Shown one piece after another: positions 8,547 through 18,680 of a DNA stretch of 64,000 bases (positions within the stretch are counted from its first letter, which is position 1; each line of letters opens with the position of its first letter). Made by a program: the position numbers and the translations under genes. The stretch spans positions 558,001 to 622,000 of the forward strand of contig NZ_QNRQ01000001.1 in the NCBI RefSeq assembly GCF_003315175.1, in the 5' to 3' direction. The notes under the pieces are model-generated. The model searched no databases, was not told the DNA's origin, and saw nothing but the letters and a program-made list of their open reading frames with translations. The stretch is from Eoetvoesiella caeni. Its GTDB lineage: Bacteria > Pseudomonadota > Gammaproteobacteria > Burkholderiales > Burkholderiaceae_B.

Positions 8547-9563
8547 GTGTTGCGATCGGATTTCGCCGTTGGCCGTACCCGTTTGTTCAGCCGTTTCCCC
8601 GTTATAGCCTCCTGCGACCTGGAAGAAGTCCGTGACCGCGTCGCCCACGTTTTCTGCGATCACCGCCTGAACGTCGTCGGCAAATCGCAGCGGCTCAGTA
8701 CGCAAATGTATTTTCGGCCAGGGCGCTACGCCGGCTATGGACGCATGAGCTACGGCGCCACCGTCGATATCGACCCGGGCCGTCTTGATGATTTTTTTCT
8801 GCTTCAGTTTCCGCTGCACGGAGAAGAAACCATTATTTCCGAAGGACAGTCGGTATCTTCCACGGCCAATATGGCAACCATCGTCAGCCCCGGCGTGGAC
8901 TTTCGGATGCGCCATGGACAATGCACCGAAAAACTGTTCGTCCGGCTGGACCGCCGGGCACTCGAGCACGAGCTTGTCAGCTATTCGGGCCGCGCCCTTA
9001 AAGGTCCTTTGAAATTCGCACCGGGCATTGCCCTGGACACCGCGCAAGGCCAGGCTCTGTACCGCTTTATAAGCTGGCTTATGCAAGAAGCCTCCGACGG
9101 GCCCTTGCTGGACTATCCCTTGCTTGCCGCGCAATTCGAAGACACGCTCATGGCTTCATTGCTTAGCACGCTACCGCATAACCAGGGCAGCCAGCCACAC
9201 TTCCCCCTTTCGGTAGCACCGCATTTCGTGCGTCGCGCCGAAGAATACATGCAGCACCACGCGCACGAACCCTTAAGCGCAAGCGATATTGCGACTCATG
9301 CCGGCGTAAGTACGCGCAGCCTGTTTGCGGGTTTTCGAAAATATCGCGACACCACGCCCATGGCCCACTTGCGCGCATTGCGCCTTGAAAAAGTACGGGC
9401 CGACCTCGTCTCGCCCCCGCCCGGGGCGCAAAGCGTCACGCGCATTGCCATGCGCTGGGGATTCTCCCATCTTGGGCAGTTTTCGGCCGCTTACCGGCAA
9501 CGCTACGGCGAAACGCCGTCGCTTACCCTGCAGCGCGCCGGCGGGCGCGAGCCGCGCCGCTAA
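8547..9563 (+). CDS. AraC-family transcriptional regulator
   Basis: A 338-residue regulator with an N-terminal AraC-binding-like sensor domain (residues about 40-210) and a C-terminal double helix-turn-helix (about 230-330). The second helix-turn-helix and signature run through VTRIAMRWGFSHLGQFSAAY and RQRYGETPS. The N-terminal domain resembles that of regulators of aromatic-acid dioxygenases (AndR / XylS-like), which is a family-level resemblance only. The start is GTG at 8547 with AGGGAG upstream. It probably regulates the preceding monooxygenase or itself. It ends 18 bases from the convergent DUF945 gene. Confidence 0.9.
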   Translation: MLRSDFAVGRTRLFSRFPVIASCDLEEVRDRVAHVFCDHRLNVVGKSQRLSTQMYFRPGRYAGYGRMSYGATVDIDPGRLDDFFLLQFPLHGEETIISEGQSVSSTANMATIVSPGVDFRMRHGQCTEKLFVRLDRRALEHELVSYSGRALKGPLKFAPGIALDTAQGQALYRFISWLMQEASDGPLLDYPLLAAQFEDTLMASLLSTLPHNQGSQPHFPLSVAPHFVRRAEEYMQHHAHEPLSASDIATHAGVSTRSLFAGFRKYRDTTPMAHLRALRLEKVRADLVSPPPGAQSVTRIAMRWGFSHLGQFSAAYRQRYGETPSLTLQRAGGREPRR

Positions 9564-9581
9564 GCCGGCTTCCAGCAAAGC

Positions 9582-11024
9582 CTACATTACGGCACTTATC
9601 GCCCGCTGCAAGAACTCAGGCACCGACATGGCCTTGCCATTGACTTCGACGCTATCATTTTCGTAACGTATGGCGGTGCTGAGCTTGTCTTCCGCTTGCA
9701 CGGCCAGGCCTGCTCGCCCCAGCCTGGCGGCATACATATCGAACACCATGGCGCCCATCATGGCTGCATTGCCGTTGCCGCCCGGCACGCCCTGAAACTG
9801 ACTGAAGGTCTGAATGAACATGGGCTTGGCTATGGCAAGGTTCAGTTCCAGCCGCTTGATGACCTGAGGCAAAAGCAAAGCGGCCTCCGAAGCGTCGGAG
9901 CCCGCCGGACGCGCCAGGTTGACGGCCAGCTTCAAGGTGCTTTCGCCCTGGCCGTTCTTCCAGATGAACGGATCTATCGAGACTGTCGGCTGGCTGTCCA
10001 GCACCGCCCAAAGCTTGTTGCGCAGTTGCGCCGCTTCGTCGGGGGTAAGCTCGAGTTCGTCATCCGGGCCCAGGTTGTGCAGCGCCTTGATCCGGTCGTA
10101 AGTTACGACCAGGTCGGTAAGTGCCTGAACGTCCAGATTGCTGCCCTTGAAACCGGCGGTCAGGCTGCCGAAGTCGGCCTCGCCCAAGCGGATCCCGCCA
10201 AGGCTATATTGCAATGCGCCTTCAAGCTGGTTATTACGCTGCTGGCTGTCCAGGTTGATGGCCACCTTGCTTAATTGCACAGGCACGCTGTCGGCCGAAG
10301 CCAGTGTGAATTGTTCGGCAACGGCCTGGCTGCTGCTTTTGACCGTGCTGGGTTCGCCCGCCACATTCGTTGTGCTGCCAAGAACGATGCCGTGGATTTG
10401 CACGCTGTCGCCGCTACGCGCCGATGCGTACTCCAGGGCCTCGAATGTACCCTTGACCACGCTGTCCTGAAAGTTGTTGCTAAGCGTTGCGTTGATGACC
10501 CCGCCGCTGAATTTCAGGCTGTCGCCCCCTTCTTTTACGGCCAAAGGCTTGAGTTGCCAAACTGAATTTCCTTCTCCGGAAAATGTGACCCGGGTCGTGG
10601 CAACCACGGGCGACTGGCCTTGCAGGCTGTCGAACCATTTTTGAGTTGCCACCGACGGAATCATTTGTGCCCGGCTTAGTGCCATAAGCGGCGCAAAATG
10701 CCCCGACTGAAGCGCGCCCAGAGGAAATGGCCCATGCTGCAAATGGTCGCTTAGCAGGTATTCGACGGGAGCACCCTGGCTGTCCTGCATTTGCAAGGTA
10801 TAGACGACGTCCGACGAGAAAACATGGCGCTTGTATTCGCTGATGGCCACTTTGAAGCCATTTTCCGGGACGTTGACGCCCAAGGCCGCTGTAAGCCGGT
10901 CGTTGGCCCGCTGGACCATCTGCTCTATGGTGGCCTGGGCTTCTTTGCCCACATACCAGGACGTCCCGGTGTAGACCGCCCCCAAGACAATAATTGCGGT
11001 CAGTAGCTTGGCGCCTTTTTTCAT
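9582..11024 (-). CDS. DUF945 (YdgA-like) family protein
   Basis: A 480-residue envelope protein of the DUF945/YdgA family. An N-terminal hydrophobic helix (residues 5-23, LLTAIIVLGAVYTGTSWYVG) serves as a signal anchor. The rest is a long beta-rich extracytoplasmic region typical of the family. The function of the family is not established. It follows ispH on the same strand after only 23 bases, so it is probably the last gene of the fkpB-ispH transcription unit. Length agrees with homologues of 450-500 residues. Confidence 0.85.
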   Translation of the reverse strand: MKKGAKLLTAIIVLGAVYTGTSWYVGKEAQATIEQMVQRANDRLTAALGVNVPENGFKVAISEYKRHVFSSDVVYTLQMQDSQGAPVEYLLSDHLQHGPFPLGALQSGHFAPLMALSRAQMIPSVATQKWFDSLQGQSPVVATTRVTFSGEGNSVWQLKPLAVKEGGDSLKFSGGVINATLSNNFQDSVVKGTFEALEYASARSGDSVQIHGIVLGSTTNVAGEPSTVKSSSQAVAEQFTLASADSVPVQLSKVAINLDSQQRNNQLEGALQYSLGGIRLGEADFGSLTAGFKGSNLDVQALTDLVVTYDRIKALHNLGPDDELELTPDEAAQLRNKLWAVLDSQPTVSIDPFIWKNGQGESTLKLAVNLARPAGSDASEAALLLPQVIKRLELNLAIAKPMFIQTFSQFQGVPGGNGNAAMMGAMVFDMYAARLGRAGLAVQAEDKLSTAIRYENDSVEVNGKAMSVPEFLQRAISAVM

Positions 11025-11047
11025 GTGATCGATCCGTAGATATTAAG

Positions 11048-12013
11048 TTATTGTCGTTTGCGCGAAAGCTCGCGAGGCAGCGGAAATGCCACGTTCTCTT
11101 CGGTGCCGGGCAAAGTGCGCACCGAAGCCGCCCCCAGTTCTTTCAGACGGTCGATAACCTGACGCACCAGCACCTCGGGAGCCGATGCGCCCGCGGTCAA
11201 TCCGATTCGCTTGGCGTTGACCAGCCAGGCCGCATCGATCATGTCGGGATCGTCGATAAGATAGGCCGCCGCGCCTTTGCGTTCGGCGACCTCGCGCAGG
11301 CGGTTGGAATTGGAACTGTTGGGACTGCCCACCACCAGCACCAGATCGCAATCGGGCGCCATTACCTTGACCGCGTCCTGGCGGTTCTGGGTGGCGTAGC
11401 AGATGTCGCTTTTCTTGGGCTCGACAATGGAGGGAAAACGCGTGCGCAATGCATGGGCGACGGCCGCGGCATCATCGACCGACAACGTCGTCTGGGTAAC
11501 GAAAGCCAGGTTGTCCGGGTCGGCGACCTGCAAAGCGTCTACGTCTTCAATGGTTTCAACCAGGTACATGCCGCTGTCGGCCTGGCCCAGGGTGCCTTCG
11601 ACTTCAGGGTGGCCGCGATGGCCGATCATGATGATTTCGCGGCCGGCCTCGCGCATGCGAGCCACTTCGACATGGACTTTGGTGACCAGCGGACACGTGG
11701 CATCGAATACCCGCAAGCCCATTTTTTCGGCCTGGGCGCGTACGCTTTGAGCCACGCCGTGAGCCGAAAACACCACGATGGAGCCTTTGGGCGCCTCGTC
11801 AAGTTCGGCAATGAAAATCGCGCCCTTGGACTTCAGGTCTTGAACCACATAGCGGTTATGAACGATTTCATGACGTACATAGATGGGAGCGCCATGCAGT
11901 TCAAGTGCACGCTCGACGATGTCGATGGCCCGGTCGACCCCCGCACAAAAACCACGCGGCTGGGCCAGGATGACTTCTGCGGAGCCCTGTCCCGCTACCT
12001 TGCCTACTGGCAT
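11048..12013 (-). CDS. ispH: 4-hydroxy-3-methylbut-2-enyl diphosphate reductase
   Basis: A 321-residue IspH (LytB), the last enzyme of the MEP isoprenoid pathway, which reduces HMBPP to IPP and DMAPP. The three cluster cysteines are C23 ([10 protein letters not shown]), C107 (DATCPLV) and C205 ([10 protein letters not shown]). The active-site signature QTTLSVDD is present around residues 174-181. The start at 12013 ([10 protein letters not shown]) overlaps the fkpB stop codon by one base (TAATG), so the genes are translationally coupled. This fkpB-ispH order is widely conserved in proteobacteria. Confidence 0.97.
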   Translation of the reverse strand: MPVGKVAGQGSAEVILAQPRGFCAGVDRAIDIVERALELHGAPIYVRHEIVHNRYVVQDLKSKGAIFIAELDEAPKGSIVVFSAHGVAQSVRAQAEKMGLRVFDATCPLVTKVHVEVARMREAGREIIMIGHRGHPEVEGTLGQADSGMYLVETIEDVDALQVADPDNLAFVTQTTLSVDDAAAVAHALRTRFPSIVEPKKSDICYATQNRQDAVKVMAPDCDLVLVVGSPNSSNSNRLREVAERKGAAAYLIDDPDMIDAAWLVNAKRIGLTAGASAPEVLVRQVIDRLKELGAASVRTLPGTEENVAFPLPRELSRKRQ

Positions 12014-12489
12014 TACAACACCCCCAACAAAGATACATCGATGCGCAGGTCGGCTCCGGCCAAAGGATGGTTGAAGTCGAACAAGGCCCAACCCTCGCCG
12101 CGCTCTTTTAGAATGCCCGAATAACGGCCGCCGTTGGGCGCGAAAAACTCGACGATATCGCCCAGTTCGAATACCGTACCCGGCTCGGTATTGGCCTCGA
12201 GCATGGCATTGGTCACGCGCTGGATGAGCTCGGGATTACGCTCGCCGTAGGCCTGGGCCGCCGGCAATTCAATGCTGAATTGCGTACTCTCTTCGCGGCC
12301 CAGCAAGGCTTGTTCCATGGGCGGCGCCCATTGCCCCATTCCAAGTTGCAAGGTCGCCGGACGGCTGGCAAAAGTGTCGGCAAATACCGAGCCCGCGGCC
12401 GGCCCCGTTGTCAATTCGATGCGGTAATGCAAGGTAAGGTAAGAGTCGGGACGGACGACAGCCTTGGCGGAATCAATGGGGGAAATCAA
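12013..12489 (-). CDS. fkpB: FKBP-type peptidyl-prolyl isomerase
   Basis: A 158-residue FkpB/SlpA-type prolyl isomerase and chaperone. The FKBP core is split by an insert-in-flap domain (about residues 85-135). The C-terminal signature [16 protein letters not shown] is diagnostic. The start appears to be TTG at 12489 with GGTGA upstream; no suitable ATG is available. It is coupled to ispH by a one-base overlap, as in many proteobacteria, although the two proteins have no known shared reaction. Confidence 0.93.
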   Translation of the reverse strand: MISPIDSAKAVVRPDSYLTLHYRIELTTGPAAGSVFADTFASRPATLQLGMGQWAPPMEQALLGREESTQFSIELPAAQAYGERNPELIQRVTNAMLEANTEPGTVFELGDIVEFFAPNGGRYSGILKERGEGWALFDFNHPLAGADLRIDVSLLGVL

Positions 12490-12741
12490 AATCGTTCACC
12501 AAAAAAACATTGCGAATTCATCATTTTAGTGCCTCTTGCAACTTCGCACATTACAACCGGCGCCCAGGGCCTGTCAGGACAAGCCGAGACGGACAAAACC
12601 GTTCACTCGGCTGCTCAAACCCGCCAAAGACAGGCATCGTAGGAATTCTTCGATCCCGTCCCAGGCCAGGCACGCCACCCGACGAAACGCCCGACAGCTT
12701 GATCGAGACTCCTGAATGCATCCACCCAGCCGAGAAAAACC

Positions 12742-13431
12742 ATGCCCACGCCTACGCCTCGCCGCCCCATTGCCATGACTCCCGAACGCCCCCGCGAACG
12801 CCTGCTCGCCCATGGCGCCCAGGCCCTGACTTCGCCTGAACTTCTAGCCATAGTGCTGCGTACCGGAACCAAGGGCTGCGATGCCGTCTCGTTGGGCCAT
12901 CGCTTGATCGAACAGTTCAGCGGCCTGCGCGGCCTGCTCGCCGCCGATGTCCATACCTTGCTGAAGCTGCCCGGCCTTGGCCTGGCCAAAGCCTGCGAAC
13001 TACAGGCCATCAACGAACTGAACCGCCGCGCCCTGGCCGAAGAACTGCGCATCGGCCAGGCGCTGGACCAGCCGGAACGCGTCAAGCACTATTGCATTGC
13101 CACCCTCGGCCACCTGAAGATAGAACATTGCTTCGCCCTATACCTGGACAGCCAATACCGCCTGATTATTTGCGAAGAACTGGCCAAGGGCACGCTTACA
13201 CAAGCCTCGGTCTATCCCCGCGAAGTCGTCAAGGCGGGGCTCAAGCATCACGCCGCGGCGCTTATCCTGGCCCACAACCATCCTTCCGGCGTTTCAGAGC
13301 CAAGCCAGGCCGACCTTGCCCTGACCCGCCATTTGAAGCAAGCGCTGGCTTTGGTTGATATCCGTCTGCTGGACCACCTTATCGTGACGCCGCGCGGCGC
13401 CGTATCGCTGGCGGAACGCGGCCAGTTGTGA
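12742..13431 (+). CDS. radC: RadC-family JAB domain protein
   Basis: A 229-residue RadC. The N-terminal helix-hairpin-helix region (about 70-95, LLKLPGLGLAKACEL) precedes a JAB/MPN metalloprotease-like domain. The metal motif is HNHPSGVSEPSQAD, with H178, H180 and an Asp near 191. Despite its name, a repair role is not established for RadC; it is commonly annotated as a DNA-associated JAB protein. A second start at 12775 (MTPERPRERL) fits the family equally well and would shorten it by 11 residues. The 252 bases before it hold no gene. Confidence 0.92.
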   Translation: MPTPTPRRPIAMTPERPRERLLAHGAQALTSPELLAIVLRTGTKGCDAVSLGHRLIEQFSGLRGLLAADVHTLLKLPGLGLAKACELQAINELNRRALAEELRIGQALDQPERVKHYCIATLGHLKIEHCFALYLDSQYRLIICEELAKGTLTQASVYPREVVKAGLKHHAAALILAHNHPSGVSEPSQADLALTRHLKQALALVDIRLLDHLIVTPRGAVSLAERGQL

Positions 13432-13737
13432 GGCCGGCCGGGCCGCCGCCTGCAATAATTGGGTCCTGCCCAGCAATATGGACGTCCAAGCTTGCCTATG
13501 GGTTGTTGACGCCGGAATGCGACACCGCCGGCACAAAACCTACTATTATGCTTTGGGCACATAGGCCATTCGTGCTAGAATTGCAAGTTAATCTGGATAC
13601 GTGGCTAGGGAAGCCTTGGCGCTTGGCGATATAAAACAGCCAAGAAAAAAGACTTCATGAATAAGCAAAAACAAGGAACGTGCCTTGCCTTGCTCCTGGC
13701 TGGCGACCCGTCTTTTTCGATACAACAGGAATTCATC
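13432..13737 (+). promoter_or_regulatory. Leader region of rpmE2 with candidate promoter
   Basis: This 306-base gap has no convincing gene. A candidate sigma-70 promoter lies at 13553-13581: TTGGGC, 17 bases, TAGAAT. The rpmE2 ribosome-binding site is AGGA about seven bases before the start. An in-frame ATG at 13657 would add 27 residues that no L31 family member has. I saw no clear Zur box. Confidence 0.4.
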
Positions 13738-14004
13738 ATGAAAGAAGGCATCCACCCCGAATACCGCGATGTGGTGTTTCTGGATCAGCAAACCGGCAAC
13801 AAGTTCATTTCGCGCTCTACGCTCAACAGCCGCGAAACCGTTGAACTGGACGGTAAAACCTACCCGCTCTTCAAGTGCGAAGTTACCTCTGAATCGCATC
13901 CGTTCTACACCGGCGCTCAAACACGCCTCGTGGAAACCGGCCGCGTCGAGAAATTCCGCGCCCGCTTTGCCCGCACCGCCGGCACTGTCAAGAAAGCGTC
14001 GTAA
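13738..14004 (+). CDS. rpmE2: 50S ribosomal protein L31 type B
   Basis: An 88-residue L31 of the zinc-free type B. It begins [20 protein letters not shown], matching the family start, and ends in a basic tail. It lacks the CxxC zinc ribbon of type A L31; the single cysteine (FKCEV) cannot form one. In many bacteria type B L31 replaces type A under zinc limitation, but some Burkholderiales carry only this form. It sits alone with its own terminator 130 bases downstream. Confidence 0.95.
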   Translation: MKEGIHPEYRDVVFLDQQTGNKFISRSTLNSRETVELDGKTYPLFKCEVTSESHPFYTGAQTRLVETGRVEKFRARFARTAGTVKKAS

Positions 14005-14133
14005 TAGAAAAAGCTGTCCCTCGGGGCGGCAAGCGGCGAAGCGCAGGAGTATTTTTCCACCGGCCGCCTCAAGGCAAATGCACTGGGGCCGCAAAGCACG
14101 GAATTCATACTGCCCCTATCCGCTATCGCCCGT

Positions 14134-14160
14134 AAAAGGCAGCCTCAGGGCTGCCTTTTT
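14134..14160 (+). terminator. Rho-independent terminator after rpmE2
   Basis: GGCAGCC and GGCTGCC form a stem with a four-base TCAG loop, preceded by AAAA and followed by TTTTT. It ends the rpmE2 transcript. Confidence 0.85.
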
Positions 14161-14213
14161 ATTTCCGTTTTAATTTAAGATGGCTCCGTCATCCATTTAA
14201 TTACGCCGACTCC

Positions 14214-15959
14214 GTGGCCCTACAATCTCCCCATTCGACTCCTGCCCGCCTTACCGCCTCGGCCACCACCAAGCTGCCGCGGCTGTTGCTGCTTTTGCTG
14301 GCCGTCGTCTATATATTTGCCGGGCTGTATTTCAGGGATCCATGGAAAACCGACGACGTCGTAGGGCTGGCCACCATGCTGACCGCCCTGCACGGGCCCG
14401 CCCACGCGCTGTGGCTGCCGCAGATCGGCACACTTGCGTACGCCCAGGACGGCCCTTTCGTCATGTGGGTAGGGGCTTTCAGCATCTGGCTGTTCAGCCC
14501 ACTGTTCGAGTTTTTTACCTCGCCGCTGGACGCCGCCATCATCGCATCGCGCCTGCCCAATTTCTTGTGGTTCGGCCTTTTGCTGTGGTCCATCTGGTAC
14601 GGAACCTACCTGTTGGGCCGGCGCCCCGAACCCCAGCCGCTGGCCCTGCCCTTTGGCGGCGAACCGACTGTACGCGCCTACGGACGCATGATCGCCGACG
14701 CCGCATTGCTGCTAATCCTTGCTACGGCCGGCATCATGTGGCGCCTGCACGAAACCTCCGAGGTCCCAGCCATTGTCGCCTTCCAGGCATTGGCGTTTTA
14801 TGCCGTCGCGCGCATGCTGGACCACCCGCTGTCGGGCGCTGTAACTCTAGGCGTGGCTTTGGGCGCGGCGTTCCTGACGCGCGGATGGATAGGCGCCCTG
14901 CCCATCATGCTGGCCGTACCTTTCGCTTTTGCGCCGCGCAGCGCGCTGTGGCCGGCCAAGCACTGGCTGATCGTGGCCGCCGTCATCGCCACCAGCATGA
15001 TCCTGTTATGGTGGATACCCGCCAGCCACCTTAGCCCCTACTGGGTGGAGAACTGGTGGCTCTGGAACGTCAATTCGTTCGGCTGGCCTCAAAGCGCCGC
15101 GCTGATCAGCATCCTGCGCGACCTGCCCTGGTTCTTGTGGCCCACCTGGCCGTTCGCACTGCTGGCCATCTGGCGCTGGCGCTCGTGGCTTTACGCGCCC
15201 CACATCTGGATTCCGCTGATGTTCGCGGTCTGGCCGCTGGCGGTCATGTGCTTTCTGGCCGACCCCTTCGAACCCGAATACAGCCTCATGGCATTGCCGG
15301 TCGCCGTGCTGGCCGCATTCGCCCTGCCCACCTTGCGCCGCGGCGTCGTCAATTCACTGGACTGGTTTGCCGTCATGTGCTTTTCGCTGACTTGCGCAAC
15401 GGTCTGGCTGGGCTGGATAGCGCTGCAAGCCGGCTGGCCGACGCAAATCGCGCACAATATCGCCCGCCAGACTACCGGCTACCAGGCATATATTTCGTGG
15501 CCCGCAGTAGCCATTGCGCTTGCGGGCACTCTTTGCTGGATAGGCCTGGTACGCTGGCGCCTGCACTCCAAGCCGTCGGCATTATGGCGCGGCACGGTTC
15601 TTTCGGCCTGCGGCATCACCTTGACCTGGCTGCTGTTGGTCACCCTCTGGATGCCCGCCCTGGACTATGTGCGTAGCTATCGCAGCGTCTCGGCGCAATT
15701 GTCGGTCACTCTTAAAGCCTTGACTCAGCCTCAGGACTGCGTACGGGCCGCGGCGCTGGGCGTCGGCCAGCGCGCATCGTTCTATGTCTTCAATGGCATT
15801 GACTTCAGCTACAGCTCCAAATGCAAACTGGTGCTGCAGCAAACCTCGCCGCAAAGCGTCGAGGCAGGCACGGCTGGCTTCGATGGAGCGCAGGTACTAT
15901 GGGAAGGCAAGCGCGGCGCCGACCGGCGCGAAATGTTCCGCCTGCTGCGGATCAACTAG
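14214..15959 (+). CDS. PMT/ArnT-like membrane glycosyltransferase (GT39/83 fold)
   Basis: A 581-residue polytopic membrane protein with about 10-12 transmembrane helices. The first periplasmic loop carries DPWKTDDVVGLATML, whose Asp pair matches the catalytic acidic motif of PMT-type glycosyltransferases. Such enzymes move a sugar from a polyprenyl-phosphate donor to lipid A, a protein or another envelope acceptor. The start is GTG at 14214. The stop is separated by one base from the downstream MATE gene, so the two are one operon. The acceptor is not inferable; it is not close enough by eye to be called arnT. Confidence 0.8.
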   Translation: MALQSPHSTPARLTASATTKLPRLLLLLLAVVYIFAGLYFRDPWKTDDVVGLATMLTALHGPAHALWLPQIGTLAYAQDGPFVMWVGAFSIWLFSPLFEFFTSPLDAAIIASRLPNFLWFGLLLWSIWYGTYLLGRRPEPQPLALPFGGEPTVRAYGRMIADAALLLILATAGIMWRLHETSEVPAIVAFQALAFYAVARMLDHPLSGAVTLGVALGAAFLTRGWIGALPIMLAVPFAFAPRSALWPAKHWLIVAAVIATSMILLWWIPASHLSPYWVENWWLWNVNSFGWPQSAALISILRDLPWFLWPTWPFALLAIWRWRSWLYAPHIWIPLMFAVWPLAVMCFLADPFEPEYSLMALPVAVLAAFALPTLRRGVVNSLDWFAVMCFSLTCATVWLGWIALQAGWPTQIAHNIARQTTGYQAYISWPAVAIALAGTLCWIGLVRWRLHSKPSALWRGTVLSACGITLTWLLLVTLWMPALDYVRSYRSVSAQLSVTLKALTQPQDCVRAAALGVGQRASFYVFNGIDFSYSSKCKLVLQQTSPQSVEAGTAGFDGAQVLWEGKRGADRREMFRLLRIN

Positions 15960-15960
15960 C

Positions 15961-17367
15961 ATGAACCCGCCAGCCCTCCCGGCCAGCCTTTTTTTCTATA
16001 TCAAGCAAACATTGCACCAGGCCTGGCCGGTGCTGATCAGCGCCTGGGCAAGCATCGCCTTTGGCGTCATAGACACAGCCATGGCCGGCCATGCCAGTGC
16101 CGCCGACCTGCAAGCCATGTCGCTGTCCGTATCGATTTACATCACGGTGTTCGTCGGCCTGATGGGAGTCGTACATGCGCTGATCCCTATTATTGGCCAG
16201 CACTTCGGCGCCCAGCGCCACGCCGAAGTCGGCCACGCCTGGGGCCAGGGTGTCTGGATGGCGCTTGGCTTGTCAGTGGTGGGAATAGCCGCCATGCTGG
16301 TTCCAGACGTCTGGCTCTCGCTGTCCAGCGGCATCGAACCCCAGGTGCACTACGGCATTACATGGTACTTGCGCGCCCTGGCTTTTGCACTGCCCGCCGC
16401 GCTGGTGTTCCGCACCATATACGCGTTGGGAACAGCGGTATCCCGGCCCAAAATGGTCATGGGCATCAACCTGGTCAGCATTGCGTTCAAGGCCCTGTTC
16501 AACTGGATCTTCATCTTTGGCAAGCTGGGCGCGCCCGCGCTGGGCGCCATCGGCGCGGGCCTGTCCACCGCCATCGTCAGTTGGATGACCTTGGCGGCCG
16601 GGCTGTGGATGCTCAAGCACGACACTTTTTACGCCGGCTTCAATCTTAAACTGTACCGGCCCCGCTGGGCCGCCCAGAAAGAATTGCTGCGCCTGGGCCT
16701 GCCCATGGGCGGCTCTTATCTGGTCGAGGTCTGCGCATTCAGTTTCATGGCGCTTCTGGTGGCGCGCGAGGGCATGTTCGTGACCGGCGGCCACCAGATC
16801 ATGTCCAACCTGGTGGCGCTGTGCTACATGATGCCCATGGCGGTCGGCATTGCCGCCGCTTCGCTCACCGCGCAGGCAATCGGCGCCAACGACGTACATC
16901 GCGCCCAGAAAACGGCACAGGCAGGACTAATAGTCGTATTCGTGGGTGCCATCGCAACCATCGTGCTGCTTATCGTGGGCAAGCCAATGATTCTGGCCGT
17001 CTATACGAACGACCTGAAAGTGGCCGCCATTGCCGCGGCCCTGATGCAGGTCATTCCCTACTTTCATTTATGCGACGCCATGCAGTGCATCAACTCGTAT
17101 TTACTGCGTGCCTACAAAGTGGCGGTAGTGCCCATGCTGCTGCAAATCGTCGCGCTTACAGGCATAGGGCTGATAGGCGGCTGGTGGCTGGGCTTCGGCC
17201 CTGCCGCGGGCAGCCTTGAACCGATTATCGAACGCGTTATGCCGGGCGCCCCCATCGGGGCGGCCAGCTTATGGCTGATGTCGCTGATCGGCCTGGCAAT
17301 TTCGGCAACGCTGCTTTATGGCTGGTACCGGCACATACTAAACCAGTATCGCCGCAGCCTCGGGTAG
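15961..17367 (+). CDS. MATE-family multidrug efflux transporter
   Basis: A 468-residue twelve-helix MATE exporter of the NorM group, which exports cationic drugs in exchange for Na+ or H+. Family marks include IAFGVIDTAMAGHASAADL near the N-terminus and GMFVTGGHQIMSNLVALCYM in the second half, which repeats the first. The start at 15961 comes one base after the stop of the glycosyltransferase gene. A longer in-frame extension into the upstream gene is not credible. Length is normal for the family. Confidence 0.92.
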   Translation: MNPPALPASLFFYIKQTLHQAWPVLISAWASIAFGVIDTAMAGHASAADLQAMSLSVSIYITVFVGLMGVVHALIPIIGQHFGAQRHAEVGHAWGQGVWMALGLSVVGIAAMLVPDVWLSLSSGIEPQVHYGITWYLRALAFALPAALVFRTIYALGTAVSRPKMVMGINLVSIAFKALFNWIFIFGKLGAPALGAIGAGLSTAIVSWMTLAAGLWMLKHDTFYAGFNLKLYRPRWAAQKELLRLGLPMGGSYLVEVCAFSFMALLVAREGMFVTGGHQIMSNLVALCYMMPMAVGIAAASLTAQAIGANDVHRAQKTAQAGLIVVFVGAIATIVLLIVGKPMILAVYTNDLKVAAIAAALMQVIPYFHLCDAMQCINSYLLRAYKVAVVPMLLQIVALTGIGLIGGWWLGFGPAAGSLEPIIERVMPGAPIGAASLWLMSLIGLAISATLLYGWYRHILNQYRRSLG

Positions 17368-17405
17368 AGGCGCGGCTACGCTGCTTGCCGCCCACCCAGG
17401 ACGCG

Positions 17406-18680
17406 TCAACGATAAATATACTCGCGGCGCCAGGGGTAGGTAAGGTCGGCCGGATAATCCAGCTCGTCGCCGCGTCCAGTGGCCTTGTGCTGCAGCAGCA
17501 CCTGGTGCAAGGCTATCCAGCCTTGCTCGAAGCCCATGGCGCAACCCGCCAAATATATGCGGTAGGCCCGCAACGATTTAGCTCCTTGCTCGCCCTTGAG
17601 GAACTGCCGCGCCTCGTCCAGCCGAGCCTCGAGCGCGTCGCTCCAGGCCCAAAGCGTTCGCGCATAGTGCGGCCGCAAGTTTTCGACGTCGACGTCTTCA
17701 AGACCCGCATCCGAGATGCGCGCGAGTTCGTTGCTGATATGGGTAAGCTCGCCGCCCGGGAAGATGTATTTTTCGATGAACTGCCCCATGCCCGCGCCGA
17801 CTTCGGCGTTGTATACGCCGCCGGCCGTGATGCCGTGGTTCATGATCAAGCCGCCCGGACGCAATAGGCGGCGCAATTTGGAAAAATATGCCCCCAATTG
17901 CGCCCGCCCCACATGCTCGAACATGCCGACGGACGCTATCTTGTCGTAGGGCTGCGATTCGTCCAGGGCGCGGTAATCAAGCAAAGTCATGCGCACGCGC
18001 CCGGACAGGCCTTTTTCTTCGATCAGACGATTGACGTGGGCATGCTGGTTCTTGGACAAGGTAATGCCCGTGGCGTCCACTCCGTAATTTTCCGCGGCCC
18101 ACAACAGCAAGCCCCCCCATCCCGCGCCAATATCCAGGAAGCGCTCGCCGGACTTGAGCGCCAGCTTGCGGCAGATATGGTCGAGCTTGGCCTCTTGGGC
18201 CTGGGCGACAGTCATGTCGGGAGTGCGGAAATACGCGCAGGAATAGACTCGCCGCGGATCAAGCCAAAGTTCGTAGAAATCGTCAGACAAGTCGTAATGA
18301 AACTGGATTTGCTTGGCATCGCGTTCGGTGCTGTGGCGCCAGACCGAAACGGCGTGCCTGGCCAGGCCGGTAAACCAATTGCCGTGCCCCGTGTCGATGG
18401 GGGAGGCCGGCAAGATGCTGGTGGCCAGACGCATGAGGTCTCGCATGGAACCTTGGACGTCTAGCCGACCTTCAACGTAATCCTCGCCCAACAACCCCGC
18501 TTGCCCTGAAGCCAGGTGCAGCAAGGCAATTTTGTCTTTAGCCACCAAGCGCATCTTGGCGTCGGCCGGTCCAGCTACAGAACCGTCGGGCAACTGCACC
18601 TGAACCGCCATTGACAAAGATGCCAACTTTTTCTCTACCGCCGATAAAACCGAACTCACATCCCACTCCCTATAGTTCAA
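17406..18680 (-). CDS. cfa: Cyclopropane-fatty-acyl-phospholipid synthase
   Basis: A 424-residue CFA synthase, which uses S-adenosylmethionine to cyclopropanate unsaturated acyl chains in membrane phospholipids, usually on entry to stationary phase or in acid. The SAM site is FLDIGAGWGG (residues 181-190). Active-site residues corresponding to E. coli Cys139, Glu239 and His266 are visible in YSCAYF (C148), GMFEHVG and NHGIT. The N-terminal lipid-binding domain occupies the first 110 residues. It is divergent from the Bcr/CflA exporter across a 332-base gap. Confidence 0.95.
   Translation of the reverse strand: MNYREWDVSSVLSAVEKKLASLSMAVQVQLPDGSVAGPADAKMRLVAKDKIALLHLASGQAGLLGEDYVEGRLDVQGSMRDLMRLATSILPASPIDTGHGNWFTGLARHAVSVWRHSTERDAKQIQFHYDLSDDFYELWLDPRRVYSCAYFRTPDMTVAQAQEAKLDHICRKLALKSGERFLDIGAGWGGLLLWAAENYGVDATGITLSKNQHAHVNRLIEEKGLSGRVRMTLLDYRALDESQPYDKIASVGMFEHVGRAQLGAYFSKLRRLLRPGGLIMNHGITAGGVYNAEVGAGMGQFIEKYIFPGGELTHISNELARISDAGLEDVDVENLRPHYARTLWAWSDALEARLDEARQFLKGEQGAKSLRAYRIYLAGCAMGFEQGWIALHQVLLQHKATGRGDELDYPADLTYPWRREYIYR

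Noticed and set aside
13657-13737. Upstream extension of rpmE2 as a leader or longer protein
   Set aside because: The 27 extra residues are not found in L31 type B proteins, and the start at 13738 has its own ribosome-binding site.
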